DNA of 64,000 bases from the NCBI RefSeq assembly GCF_001611975.1, contig NZ_CP014525.1, forward strand, positions 1,976,001 to 2,040,000, read 5' to 3'. The stretch comes from Haematospirillum jordaniae. GTDB taxonomy: Bacteria > Pseudomonadota > Alphaproteobacteria > Rhodospirillales > Rhodospirillaceae. Under the pieces are notes generated by a model. That model worked only from the letters and a program-made list of their open reading frames with translations, was not told the origin of the DNA and did no database searches. Position 1 is the stretch's first letter. Each line of letters starts with the position of its first letter. This document shows positions 17,249 through 26,306 of this stretch, one piece after another. The position numbers were made by a program, and so were the translations under genes.

Positions 17249-18268
17249 GTGGGGCGCCTGAAAGAAGATTATAGAAGCCTGACCGGACCACAGAAAGCGG
17301 CCATCTTTCTGCTGTCCTTGGGTGACGAGCATTCAACCCGCTTGTTCTCGATGATGAATGATGACGAGATCAAGGAACTTTCACAGATCATGGCGAACCT
17401 TGGCACCGTCTCGGCGGCCCTTGTCGAGCGCCTGTTTGTGGAATTTGCCGATGCCATCTCCAACACCGGGTCGCTGGTTGGTTCGTTTGACACGACAGAA
17501 CGCCTACTGATGAAAACCCTGCCGAAAGACCGCGTAGAATCCATTATGGAGGAAATTCGTGGTCCCGCAGGGCGTACCATGTGGGACAAGCTTGGCAATG
17601 TTAACGAACAGGTGCTGGCAAACTATCTGAAGAACGAATACCCGCAAACCGTTGCTGTTGTGCTTTCAAAGATCAAGGCAGATCACGGCGCTAGGGTTCT
17701 GGGCCTTTTGCCAGAACCTTTTGCGCTGGAAGTCATCATGCGCATGCTGCACATGGAAGCCATCCAGAAGGAAGTTCTGGATGGTGTCGAAAAAACGCTG
17801 CGGACCGAATTCATGTCGAACCTGGCGCGGACACAACGCCGCGATGCGCATGAAATGATGGCCGACATCTTCAATAATCTTGATCGCAACACCGAAGCCC
17901 GGTTTATGGGGGCCCTTGAAGAGCGTAACCGCGAGAGTGCGGAAAAGATCAAGCAACTTATGTTCACGTTTGAAGACCTCAATCGCTTGGATGCAGCCGG
18001 CGTTCAAACCTTGCTGCGCCATGTGGAAAAGGACAAGCTCGCCCTGTCTCTGAAGGGTGCTTCGGATGGTCTAAAAGACCTGTTCTTCAAGAATATGTCC
18101 GAGCGCGCCGGCAAGATGCTGCGTGATGACATGGATGCCATGGGCCCCGTCCGTCTGCGTGAAGTAGACGAAGCACAGAATATTATTGTTGTTCTGGCCA
18201 AGGAGCTGGCCAATTCCGGGCAGATTGTCATCTCTGAAGGGAAGGAAGACGACGAACTGGTCTATTGA
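17249..18268 (+). CDS. fliG: Flagellar motor switch protein FliG
   Basis: FliG sits on the MS ring and passes stator torque to the rotor. The 339 residues have all three domains: N-terminal LTGPQKAAIFLLSLGDEH, the middle EYPQTVAVVLSKI (EHPQTxAxVL motif), and the C-terminal charged torque helix near LFFKNMSERAGKMLRDDMDAMGPVRLREV. The start is GTG with GAGGAG at good spacing. It lies 71 bp after fliF and 32 bp before fliH. Confidence 0.96.
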   Translation: MGRLKEDYRSLTGPQKAAIFLLSLGDEHSTRLFSMMNDDEIKELSQIMANLGTVSAALVERLFVEFADAISNTGSLVGSFDTTERLLMKTLPKDRVESIMEEIRGPAGRTMWDKLGNVNEQVLANYLKNEYPQTVAVVLSKIKADHGARVLGLLPEPFALEVIMRMLHMEAIQKEVLDGVEKTLRTEFMSNLARTQRRDAHEMMADIFNNLDRNTEARFMGALEERNRESAEKIKQLMFTFEDLNRLDAAGVQTLLRHVEKDKLALSLKGASDGLKDLFFKNMSERAGKMLRDDMDAMGPVRLREVDEAQNIIVVLAKELANSGQIVISEGKEDDELVY

Positions 18269-18300
18269 TTCCTTTCCCTGCCTGACCCCCGGAGTACTTC

Positions 18301-19320
18301 ATGGCCCCGCCGACTGTCCGCAAATTTACCTTTGATGTCCGTTTCGACGAACCGACACCCTCGGAGCGACAGCCTGTTCTTTCCGAACTCCTGATCAGCG
18401 AACCCCCGCCGGAGCCAGAGCCGGAACTGCCGCCGGAACCAGAGGAACCGCCCCCGATTGTTTTCAGTCAGGAAGAGCTGGAGTTCGCCCGTGAAGAAGC
18501 CTATGTCGCCGGGCATGCTGCCGCCCTTCAGGAAGCAGCCGCATCCGTGGAGCAATTTGTAGCCGAGGCATTAAATCGCTGCGCAGAGTCAATGACTGTT
18601 CTTGCAAGCAAGACAGACCCTCTTGCTGATGCGGCCACATCTGCAGCCATCCAGGTTGTACACACGATTTGCCGGAAGTTACTGCCACATACAGCCGATG
18701 ATTATGCCATACGCGAGATTACCAGCCTTGTGCAGTCCTTGCTGCCGGATTTGATCGGTCAGCCCCGTATCCTGATCCATACCAGCCCGAAAATGGTGGA
18801 TCTCCTCCGCAAACATCTGACTGAAACAATCAGCAAAACGGGATTCGAAGGACGCATGGTTCTGCTGGGTGATTCCTCCATGCTTCCCACTGATGCCCGT
18901 GTTGAATGGGCTGATGGCGGCGCAGAGCGAAATATGGCCCAGGCACTTGATGAAATAGACGCTCTGGTACAGCGGAATATTCCGCCGTTTCAGCAGGGAC
19001 AAGCCTTGGAACCCGGGCACCTGTCCCATAGTGAGGAAACTGATACCGTTAAAAGGACGGTCGAGGACATATGGCCCGATATTGACCCGGCCAACTGGTA
19101 CACGCCTCCAAGCAAGCATGCGGAAACGGCCTTGGTACAGCAAGCCAGCCGTGAAGCCTCTGAACAGATTGCCTTAGCCGAACCAGAAACTATGCAACCA
19201 GAGATTATCGTCAGTGAAAACACAAATACAGGTGAAGACGCTGACATACTGCAAGCAGACGAGATAACACAACACGCTGCAGATGTAGATCCGACAGAAG
19301 ACCTGAAACCCGACGCGTAA
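18301..19320 (+). CDS. fliH: FliH-like flagellar assembly protein
   Basis: FliH regulates the export ATPase FliI and links it to the C-ring. Sequence similarity is loose, as usual for FliH. There is a Pro/Glu-rich region (about 40-58), an alpha-helical coiled segment with FAREEAYVAGHAAALQEA, and a conserved C-terminal FliH/YscL-like part with VEWADGGAERNM (about 200). Residues about 235-339 form an acidic, unstructured-looking tail. The 339 residues are longer than the common 220-250. The position between fliG and fliN supports the call strongly. Confidence 0.85.
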   Translation: MAPPTVRKFTFDVRFDEPTPSERQPVLSELLISEPPPEPEPELPPEPEEPPPIVFSQEELEFAREEAYVAGHAAALQEAAASVEQFVAEALNRCAESMTVLASKTDPLADAATSAAIQVVHTICRKLLPHTADDYAIREITSLVQSLLPDLIGQPRILIHTSPKMVDLLRKHLTETISKTGFEGRMVLLGDSSMLPTDARVEWADGGAERNMAQALDEIDALVQRNIPPFQQGQALEPGHLSHSEETDTVKRTVEDIWPDIDPANWYTPPSKHAETALVQQASREASEQIALAEPETMQPEIIVSENTNTGEDADILQADEITQHAADVDPTEDLKPDA

Positions 19321-19339
19321 ACAGGGAGGAACGCTTGTC

Positions 19340-19696
19340 ATGGCTGACAATGATCTTGAGCTGGATGAAATGCCGGAGGAAGAGGATGAAACCGGCCAAC
19401 ACGATGACGATATGGAAATTGCCGAGGAACTTCCGGATAAACCACGCTCGGCCGCTGACCTTGAGGCTGTCTACGACATCCCGGTACAAGTATCCGCCGT
19501 TCTCGGAAAGTCATCCATGCAAGTCAACAACCTGCTGCGCTTGGGGCGCGGGGCCGTTGTAGAGCTGGATCGGAAAGTCGGGGAAGCTATTGATATCTAC
19601 GTCAACAATCGCCTCGTCGCCCGTGGGGAGGTCGTCGTCGTCGAGGACAGGCTCGGTATTACTATGACAGAAATTATCAAGACAGACCGCACCTAA
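19340..19696 (+). CDS. fliN: Flagellar motor switch protein FliN
   Basis: FliN is a C-ring component that binds FliH and supports export and switching. The 118 residues comprise an acidic N-terminal extension (about 1-35) and a SpoA/surface-presentation domain (about 40-115). The domain is seen in YDIPVQVSAVLGKSSM, LLRLGRGAVVELDR, and NNRLVARGEVVVVEDRLGI. It follows fliH by 19 bp. fliM is not in the window. Confidence 0.95.
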   Translation: MADNDLELDEMPEEEDETGQHDDDMEIAEELPDKPRSAADLEAVYDIPVQVSAVLGKSSMQVNNLLRLGRGAVVELDRKVGEAIDIYVNNRLVARGEVVVVEDRLGITMTEIIKTDRT

Positions 19697-19731
19697 TACA
19701 ATCCCTTAACATGCATCAAGGACCAGACCTG

Positions 19732-20601
19732 ATGGCCGAAAGCGGTAACATACAGGAAAGCCTGCCGGACTCCTCGGATGACTATACAAGCCGGCCTCGG
19801 GGCATGGATGTTGCGACACTCTCGGGTATACTGGGCGCTGTTGCCCTTACAGTGATGGCTATTGCAGCCAGCGGCTCGCCATTGTCATTTGTCGACATGT
19901 CGGGCCTGTTGATTGTATTGGGTGGCACCATACTGATCACAGCAACCAGCTTCAGCTGGTCTGATATACGGCAAACACTACGCGAACTGGGCCGATCGGC
20001 TGGATACAAGATGCCCGCCCCACAGGATGTGGCGCTGGATATGCTTCGTATCGCCGAATATGCACACCGCCATGGCATCCTGAGACTACGCGGCGTTGTT
20101 CTGAATTCACTGCATCGCGACCAGATTCTTCACAAGGGGCTTCAGCTTGTGCTGAACGGTACGGCCGAAAATGAGATTGTACGTATTCTCTCTTCAGATA
20201 TCGCCTCAAGTCGGGTTCACAGTGACCGGGCGGTCTGCGTCCTGCGGCGCGCCGCAGAGACCAGCCCTGCCATGGGTTTGATCGGAACCTTGATCGGCCT
20301 AGTACAGATGCTGGGGCATCTGGATAATCCGGCCGCGATCGGACCGGGGATGTCGATTGCCCTTCTGACCACTTTCTACGGCGCCGTCATGGCCTACATG
20401 ATCCTTGGCCCCCTTGGGTCACGGCTGGAACGCAATGGTCAGGAAGAAGCCTTGATATACCAGATATGGCTGACAACAGTCCTATCAATTGAACGCAGGG
20501 AAACTCCATCGCAACTGGAACTACACTTCAATAGCATCCTGCCCCTTGGTCAGCGGCTGCCCGTACACGTCGACCTGATCCGACAACCGGCAGGAGGATA
20601 A
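19732..20601 (+). CDS. motA: MotA-family stator-like proton channel protein
   Basis: This is an integral membrane protein of the MotA/PomA type: RGMDVATLSGILGAVAL and MSGLLIVLGGTILITATSFS form the first two membrane helices. A cytoplasmic loop with the DMLRIAEYAHRHGILRL segment follows, then two more helices (SPAMGLIGTLIGLVQML and ALLTTFYGAVMAYMILGPLGSRLE). The 289 residues are typical. An in-frame ATG seven codons earlier is possible, but the chosen ATG has AAGGACC at better spacing. No motB follows, which is unusual for a stator pair. A similar gene occurs beside flbD in relatives, so a flagellar role is likely. Confidence 0.85.
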   Translation: MAESGNIQESLPDSSDDYTSRPRGMDVATLSGILGAVALTVMAIAASGSPLSFVDMSGLLIVLGGTILITATSFSWSDIRQTLRELGRSAGYKMPAPQDVALDMLRIAEYAHRHGILRLRGVVLNSLHRDQILHKGLQLVLNGTAENEIVRILSSDIASSRVHSDRAVCVLRRAAETSPAMGLIGTLIGLVQMLGHLDNPAAIGPGMSIALLTTFYGAVMAYMILGPLGSRLERNGQEEALIYQIWLTTVLSIERRETPSQLELHFNSILPLGQRLPVHVDLIRQPAGG

Positions 20602-20679
20602 GAATTTTTTGACATTTGCCGTTCTATAGTGCGGTAGCAGCCTTGGGTCATGTCTGTTTTGTAGTGGGAGATTATACGA

Positions 20680-22014
20680 ATGCGTTTGTTGATTGTTGGC
20701 TCCCTAGGCGGACAGATTGGTGCGGCAAGCCAGATTGCCATGCGCCGTGGCGCCAAGGTCAGTCAGGCCGACGATATTCACGCTGCGCTGACCCAACTGC
20801 GCAGCGGCCATGGCGCTGATTTAATGATGGTTGATATCGGGCTGGATATCCGTCTTCTTGTCGCCAGCCTTGAATCCGAACGCATATCTGTGCCCGTCGT
20901 TGCCTGTGGCGTTTCTACCGATACCAAGGCTGCCGTGGAGGCAATACGGGCAGGCGCAAAGGAATACGTCCCCCTCCCTCCTGATCCGGAATTAATTGCC
21001 GCTGTCCTTGCCGCCGTTGTGCAGCAGGACAACACCATTATATTCCGCGATCCCTCCATGCAGAAGATCATGGACTTGGCCAATCAGGTTGCTCCTTCCG
21101 AGGCAGGCATCCTGATCGTCGGAGAGTCTGGAACCGGCAAGGAACTGGTTGCCCGACACATCCACCAGAAATCACGACGAGCGAACCGTGTTTTTGTTGC
21201 CGTCAACTGCGCCGCCATTCCTGAGAACCTTCTTGAGTCAGAACTTTTTGGTCACGAGAAGGGGGCCTTCACCGGTGCCATTGCCAGACGCATCGGCAAG
21301 TTTGAGGAAGCCACAGGCGGCACCTTGCTGCTGGACGAGATATCAGAAATCGATGTCCGCCTTCAGGCCAAGCTGCTGCGCGTTCTTCAGGAACGGGAAC
21401 TAACACGCGTCGGAGGCAACCAGTCCGTCAAGGTTGATGTCCGCATTCTCGCAACATCCAACCGCAATCTTCAGGAAGAAGTACGCAAGGGCACATTCCG
21501 CGAAGACCTGTTCTTCCGTCTGAACGTCGTGACACTGTCTCTGCCACCACTGCGTGACCGTCCCAAGGATATCGAGATTCTCGCCAAGCATTTTGCAGAA
21601 AAGTATGCGGCACTGAACAAAGTACCGGCCCGCCCCATTGCAGCCAATGCGATGGAGGCCTTACAGCGGCACATATGGAAAGGAAATGTCCGCGAGCTTG
21701 AGAACACGATCCATCGCTCTGTTCTTTTGGCACGCAGCGACACAATTGACCGTGACGCCATTCTTCTGACGGAAGACGGGGAGAATGTGCCCAACCCGAA
21801 CGGCAGTATCGGAACCTTGGTAGGACGGACCGTTGCTGATGTTGAGCGAGATCTGATCATCGATACTCTGCGCCATACGCTGGGGAACAGAACGCACGCT
21901 GCCAATATCCTTGGAATCTCGATCCGGACGCTTCGCAACAAACTCAGGCTGTACACTGATCAAGGGCTTCCGGTCCCGCCACCAACAGGTGGGGAGGCCG
22001 ATGTTCCGGCCTGA
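20680..22014 (+). CDS. flbD: Sigma-54-dependent flagellar regulator FlbD
   Basis: FlbD is an NtrC-family activator that turns on late flagellar genes through sigma-54. The N-terminal receiver-like domain (1-115) lacks the acidic pair of normal receivers (LLIVGSLGG), as in Caulobacter FlbD, so classical phosphorylation is doubtful. The AAA+ domain has Walker A GESGTGKE (148-155), the sigma-54 contact loop GAFTGA (195-200) and LLLDEISE. The C-terminal Fis-type helix-turn-helix has NRTHAANILGISIRTLRNKL. Its likely targets in this window are the fliK promoter and the fliF palindrome. The trans-acting partner FliX is not in the window. Confidence 0.95.
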   Translation: MRLLIVGSLGGQIGAASQIAMRRGAKVSQADDIHAALTQLRSGHGADLMMVDIGLDIRLLVASLESERISVPVVACGVSTDTKAAVEAIRAGAKEYVPLPPDPELIAAVLAAVVQQDNTIIFRDPSMQKIMDLANQVAPSEAGILIVGESGTGKELVARHIHQKSRRANRVFVAVNCAAIPENLLESELFGHEKGAFTGAIARRIGKFEEATGGTLLLDEISEIDVRLQAKLLRVLQERELTRVGGNQSVKVDVRILATSNRNLQEEVRKGTFREDLFFRLNVVTLSLPPLRDRPKDIEILAKHFAEKYAALNKVPARPIAANAMEALQRHIWKGNVRELENTIHRSVLLARSDTIDRDAILLTEDGENVPNPNGSIGTLVGRTVADVERDLIIDTLRHTLGNRTHAANILGISIRTLRNKLRLYTDQGLPVPPPTGGEADVPA

Positions 22015-22085
22015 TTGTGAAATAGCATCAGGTTTTCGAATCTAGAACAGTTCAACACACTCTTTGCGCGGGAACTGACAAACGC

Positions 22086-24254
22086 ATGGCAGAACAGGCA
22101 ACACACCTGCAAACGGCAGACCGCGTTGATCCCTCTTCAACAGAGGCGAGAACAACAGCGGGCTTGTCCGGTGCCATGGATGGCGGGGCGGCGTTCCTCA
22201 AACGGGCGGCGCTGCGTGGTGACTTGTTCTTGGCTCTTGGTATTGCCGCAACACTGGTCATCCTGATTATCCCGCTGCCGCCATGGCTTCTGGATATTGC
22301 CCTAGCTCTGTCCCTGACCCTGTCTGTTCTTGTCCTGATGACTGTGATTTTCATACAGAAGGCCATGGAGCTGAACAGCTTCCCGGTCATTCTCTTGATG
22401 ACAACACTGCTGCGCCTGTCCCTGAACCTGGCATCGACCCGCCTGATCCTGCAATACGGGCATCAGGGCACCGATGCTGCCGGTCATGTTATAGAAGCCT
22501 TCGGTGGCTTCATCATGGGCGGTAACTTCGTCATCGGGGTGATTGTCTTCCTGATTCTTATTCTTGTTAACTTCATGGTTATTACCAAGGGATCAACCCG
22601 TATCGCCGAAGTCACGGCCCGGTTTACCCTCGACGCCATGCCCGGCAAGCAAATGGCCATTGATGCTGACTTATCTGCCGGGGTCATTGATGAACGTGAA
22701 GCCATAGCCCGCCGTCGTGAGTTGCAAAAAGAAACAGACTTCTTCGGGGCCATGGATGGTGCCTCGAAGTTCGTAAGGGGCGATGCGATTGCCGGCTTGA
22801 TCATTACGGCCGTCAATATCATGGGTGGCATGATCATCGGCATGGCCCAGAACAATCTGAGCTTTTCGGTCGCTGCCGACACATATACCCGGCTGACCGT
22901 CGGGGATGGGTTGATCAGCCAAATTCCGGCACTGATTGTTTCTGTATCCGCCGGCTTGATGGTCTCCAAGGCAGGGCTGAGCGAAAGCACCGAAGTGGCC
23001 TTAGGCAGCCAGTTTACGCAGTATCCAAAAGCATTGGGCATGTCATCGGCTGTTGCTGGTCTTCTGGCTGTTATTCCGGGCACACCGGCCCTGCCCTTTC
23101 TGCTTCTTGCAGGCATAACCGGCGGAGCCGCATGGTTTACGGATCATCGCCACCACAAAGCCGCCATGCATGCGGCAGAGATGGCCGCCCAAGCAGAACG
23201 GGAGGCCGCACCGGTCGCAGAAGAACCTATTTCCAGCGCCCTGCGGATTGATATGGTTCGTCTCGAGCTGGGGTATGGGCTGTTGTCCATGATCTCTGCC
23301 GGGGGTAACCAAAGGCTGACAGACCAGATCAAGGCGCTGCGCCGTGCACTGGCCACAGAAATGGGATTTGTCATGCCCAGTGTCCGCATCCAGGACAATA
23401 TGCAGCTTGCAGCCAACGAATACGCGCTTTTTATCAAGGAAGTCGAGGCCGGAACCGGTGATCTGCGCCCCAACATGCTGTTAGTCATGGATCCACGTGG
23501 CGAAGACATAACGCTGCCCGGCGAAAAAACACGCGAACCGACCTTTGGTCTGCCTGCCGTATGGATTGAAAGCTCCAATCGCGAGGAAGCCCTGTTCCGT
23601 GGCTACACGGTTGTTGATCCTGCAACGGTTATCACCACACACCTGACCGAAGTTGTCCGCGATAACATGGCGGAACTTTTGTCCTATGCCGAAACGCAAA
23701 AGCTTCTTGATGAGCTGGACAAGGATCATCAGAAACTGATTGCCGACATTGTCCCCAACCAGATCAACATCAACGGGATCCAGAGGATCCTGCAAAATCT
23801 TCTGGCGGAGCGGGTTTCGATTCGTGATTTGCCAACCATTCTGGAAGGCATATCCGAGGCATCGGGAATCAGCCGAAATCTGACAATGATGACCGAGCAC
23901 GTCCGCATGCGGCTGGCCCGCCAGCTGTGCGATGCCTGCACCGATGAAGAAGGGGTGATCCCCTTGGTCACAATGTCACCAGAGTGGGAGCAGAACTTTG
24001 CTGAAGCGTTGATCGGTCAGGGTGAAGAGCGCCAGTTGGCTATGCCACCATCCACACTTCACGAGTTTATCAACGGTGTACGGCAGGTCTTTGAACGCTT
24101 TGCCATGCAGGGGGAAACCCCGGTCTTGTTAACAAGTCCGATGATCAGGCCCTATGTGCGATCAATCATCGAACGCTTTCGCCCCATGACCATGGTGATG
24201 AGTCAGAACGAAATCCATCCCAAAGCTCGTATCAAAACACTGGGGCAGGTATGA
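22086..24254 (+). CDS. flhA: Flagellar export gate protein FlhA
   Basis: FlhA is the large integral membrane component of the flagellar type III export gate and docks chaperone-substrate complexes. The 722 residues show an N-terminal block of about eight membrane helices (from about residue 45 to 340) with the FHIPEP-type conserved loop (TKGSTRIAEVTARFTLDAMPGKQMAIDADLSAG in outline), a linker, and a large cytosolic domain. The C-terminus holds VLLTSPMIRPYVRSIIERF. It lies between flbD and flhF. Confidence 0.96.
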   Translation: MAEQATHLQTADRVDPSSTEARTTAGLSGAMDGGAAFLKRAALRGDLFLALGIAATLVILIIPLPPWLLDIALALSLTLSVLVLMTVIFIQKAMELNSFPVILLMTTLLRLSLNLASTRLILQYGHQGTDAAGHVIEAFGGFIMGGNFVIGVIVFLILILVNFMVITKGSTRIAEVTARFTLDAMPGKQMAIDADLSAGVIDEREAIARRRELQKETDFFGAMDGASKFVRGDAIAGLIITAVNIMGGMIIGMAQNNLSFSVAADTYTRLTVGDGLISQIPALIVSVSAGLMVSKAGLSESTEVALGSQFTQYPKALGMSSAVAGLLAVIPGTPALPFLLLAGITGGAAWFTDHRHHKAAMHAAEMAAQAEREAAPVAEEPISSALRIDMVRLELGYGLLSMISAGGNQRLTDQIKALRRALATEMGFVMPSVRIQDNMQLAANEYALFIKEVEAGTGDLRPNMLLVMDPRGEDITLPGEKTREPTFGLPAVWIESSNREEALFRGYTVVDPATVITTHLTEVVRDNMAELLSYAETQKLLDELDKDHQKLIADIVPNQININGIQRILQNLLAERVSIRDLPTILEGISEASGISRNLTMMTEHVRMRLARQLCDACTDEEGVIPLVTMSPEWEQNFAEALIGQGEERQLAMPPSTLHEFINGVRQVFERFAMQGETPVLLTSPMIRPYVRSIIERFRPMTMVMSQNEIHPKARIKTLGQV

Positions 24255-24312
24255 TGGCAGACCGCGTTTCCCCATGTAAAGCACGGTTCTCCTCCAAGTG
24301 GGGAGGCATACC

Positions 24313-25485
24313 ATGCGGATGAAATATTATACAGCGCCCTCGATGGCTGAGGGTATGGCCATGATACGGGCAGAGCTGGGGGATGATGCCATCATCATCT
24401 CGACCCAGAGAGCCAATGGCAGTGAAGGTGTACGTATCACCGCAGCACTGGAGGAAACCGCACCGGACGAGGAAATCAATGAATATCTTGCCTTGGGAAC
24501 GCCGCCCTCTGCATTGACCGAAACAATCCGCGAATGCCTCTCCTATCACGGCGTTCTACCCCGCCTTTCAGAACGTATCGTAGCTGCGGCAAAGGCAATT
24601 GGAACCGATGATCCTACACTGGCAACGGCCGGTGCCTTGGATGAACTATTTGCTTTTGCCGCATTGCCGGCAAAACGTTCGCCAGTGCCCGTCATGCTGG
24701 TTGGTCCTCCAGGGACCGGCAAAACAATCACTGTAGCCAAACTGGCCGCACGGGCACGTATTGCAGGCCGCTCTGTTTCTGTTGTAACCGCGGACTCGGT
24801 CAGGGCCGGTGCCTTGGAGCAGTTGTCTGCCTTTACCAATATATTGGGCGTTGAACTCAAGAAAGCACGCGGCATAACCAGCCTGGAAACAATGGTTGCT
24901 GAGGCTGCGGCCTGCAGCGACCTTGTTTACATTGATACCCCGGGCCTTAATCCGTTCAGCCCGGAAGACATGGGTTTTCTGCGTGGCCTGACCCGTGCCA
25001 TAGAGGTAGAACCCGTGCTGGTACTGGCGGCAGGGGGGGACCCTGTGGAAGCAACGGAAGTTGCTGAAGCCTTCGCTGCAGTGGGAGCCACACGCATTCT
25101 GGCAACCCGTCTGGACATGACACGACGGCTGGGGGCTGTTCTCGCTGCAGCTGATTCCGGACAGTTCATGTTCTGCGATGTCAGCATCAATCCACATGTT
25201 GCCAATGGATTGTGCCCCATCAATCCAATCTCGATGGCACGCCTTCTGGTTCCACCGGGAGATAACTCGCTGACGGCCGCTCCTGATGACTGGGCCAGCC
25301 GCAGACCTGCAACACCACCACAGCCGAAAGCCTCGTGGAGTCACGATAACCCAACTCTGTTGGATAAGCAGGAGGAGCCCGTGGACCTGCCCGACCCGGA
25401 CCAGGATGCCAGGCCAATGTTCGCCATCCACGCCGGGGCGGACATTCAAGAAACAGGAAATGACATGAGTGAGGCCCGCGGATGA
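24313..25485 (+). CDS. flhF: Flagellar SRP-type GTPase FlhF
   Basis: FlhF is an SRP-family GTPase that sets flagellar placement or number. The N-terminal B domain (MRMKYYTAPSMAEGM) is followed by an N domain and the G domain with P-loop GPPGTGKT (131-138), TADSVRAGALEQL and YIDTPGLNP. The 390 residues match the family. An upstream GTG would add five residues, but the ATG used here follows GGGAGG by 7 nt. The stop overlaps the flhG start by four bases, so the pair is translationally coupled. The C-terminal tail (about 320-390) is variable and probably disordered. Confidence 0.93.
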   Translation: MRMKYYTAPSMAEGMAMIRAELGDDAIIISTQRANGSEGVRITAALEETAPDEEINEYLALGTPPSALTETIRECLSYHGVLPRLSERIVAAAKAIGTDDPTLATAGALDELFAFAALPAKRSPVPVMLVGPPGTGKTITVAKLAARARIAGRSVSVVTADSVRAGALEQLSAFTNILGVELKKARGITSLETMVAEAAACSDLVYIDTPGLNPFSPEDMGFLRGLTRAIEVEPVLVLAAGGDPVEATEVAEAFAAVGATRILATRLDMTRRLGAVLAAADSGQFMFCDVSINPHVANGLCPINPISMARLLVPPGDNSLTAAPDDWASRRPATPPQPKASWSHDNPTLLDKQEEPVDLPDPDQDARPMFAIHAGADIQETGNDMSEARG

Positions 25486-26285
25486 CTCTTCAGACCGATT
25501 ACGGACAGGCGCCCGTTCTTGCACCATCGGCTCCGGGCCGGCACAGCAGCAACATTATTGCCATTGCATCCGGCAAGGGAGGGGTCGGCAAAACGTGGTT
25601 CTCGATCACATTATCGCACGCCTTTGCCATGCGTAAACGCAAGACCCTGCTTTTTGACGGAGATCTTGGACTTGCCAACGTGGATATTCAGCTTGGGCTG
25701 ATGCCACGTTACGACCTAGCCAGTGTCATCACCGGACGCGTAACCCTCAACCAGGCCTTTACGCCCTATCAAAGCGGGGGATTTGATGTTCTCGCTGGTC
25801 GTTCCGGATCTGGTTCGCTGGCGAATATTCCTCTCTCGCGTCTGCAGGTCTTGGCCGAAGACCTTGAGCTGGCCGCCCCCGCATACCACAAAGTAATTAT
25901 CGATCTGGGGGCCGGCGTGGAAAAAAGCATACGCCAGCTTTCACGGGCCGCCGGAACCATTTTGGTCATTACATCGGATGAACCGACATCTCTGACCGAT
26001 GCCTACGCCTTTATCAAGGTAACGACCATGGAACGTCCAAATGCGGATATCCGGGTTGTGATCAACGCCGCCAATTCTGTCCGTGAAGGGGAACGCACCT
26101 ACGCAACCCTGCGCAAGGCCTGCGAGGGGTTCCTGAAAATAAGCCCGCCCCTAGTTGGGATTGTGCGCAGGGACATGCGTGTCCGGGATGCAATCCGGAA
26201 CCAGACGTCCATTCTGCTGCGCTCCCCGGGGGCAGATGCCGCAGTTGATGTAGAAGCAATTGCCGACCGTCTGCTGGCAGGGTAA
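25482..26285 (+). CDS. flhG: MinD-like ATPase FlhG (FleN/YlxH)
   Basis: This ParA/MinD-type ATPase works with FlhF to limit flagellar number. The deviant Walker A SGKGGVGKT is at 30-38. The DGDLGLANVDIQLGL switch region and the IIDLGAGVEKS and TSDEPTSLTDAY motifs follow. The 267 residues are normal. It overlaps flhF by ATGA and is 21 bp before the FliK-like gene. Confidence 0.94.
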   Translation: MTLQTDYGQAPVLAPSAPGRHSSNIIAIASGKGGVGKTWFSITLSHAFAMRKRKTLLFDGDLGLANVDIQLGLMPRYDLASVITGRVTLNQAFTPYQSGGFDVLAGRSGSGSLANIPLSRLQVLAEDLELAAPAYHKVIIDLGAGVEKSIRQLSRAAGTILVITSDEPTSLTDAYAFIKVTTMERPNADIRVVINAANSVREGERTYATLRKACEGFLKISPPLVGIVRRDMRVRDAIRNQTSILLRSPGADAAVDVEAIADRLLAG

Positions 26286-26306
26286 GCAAGGGCCGGGGGA
26301 ACGTAC

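Noticed and set aside
20609..20630. TTGACA and TATAGT upstream of flbD as a sigma-70 promoter
   Set aside because: The two hexamers are only 10 bp apart instead of about 17.
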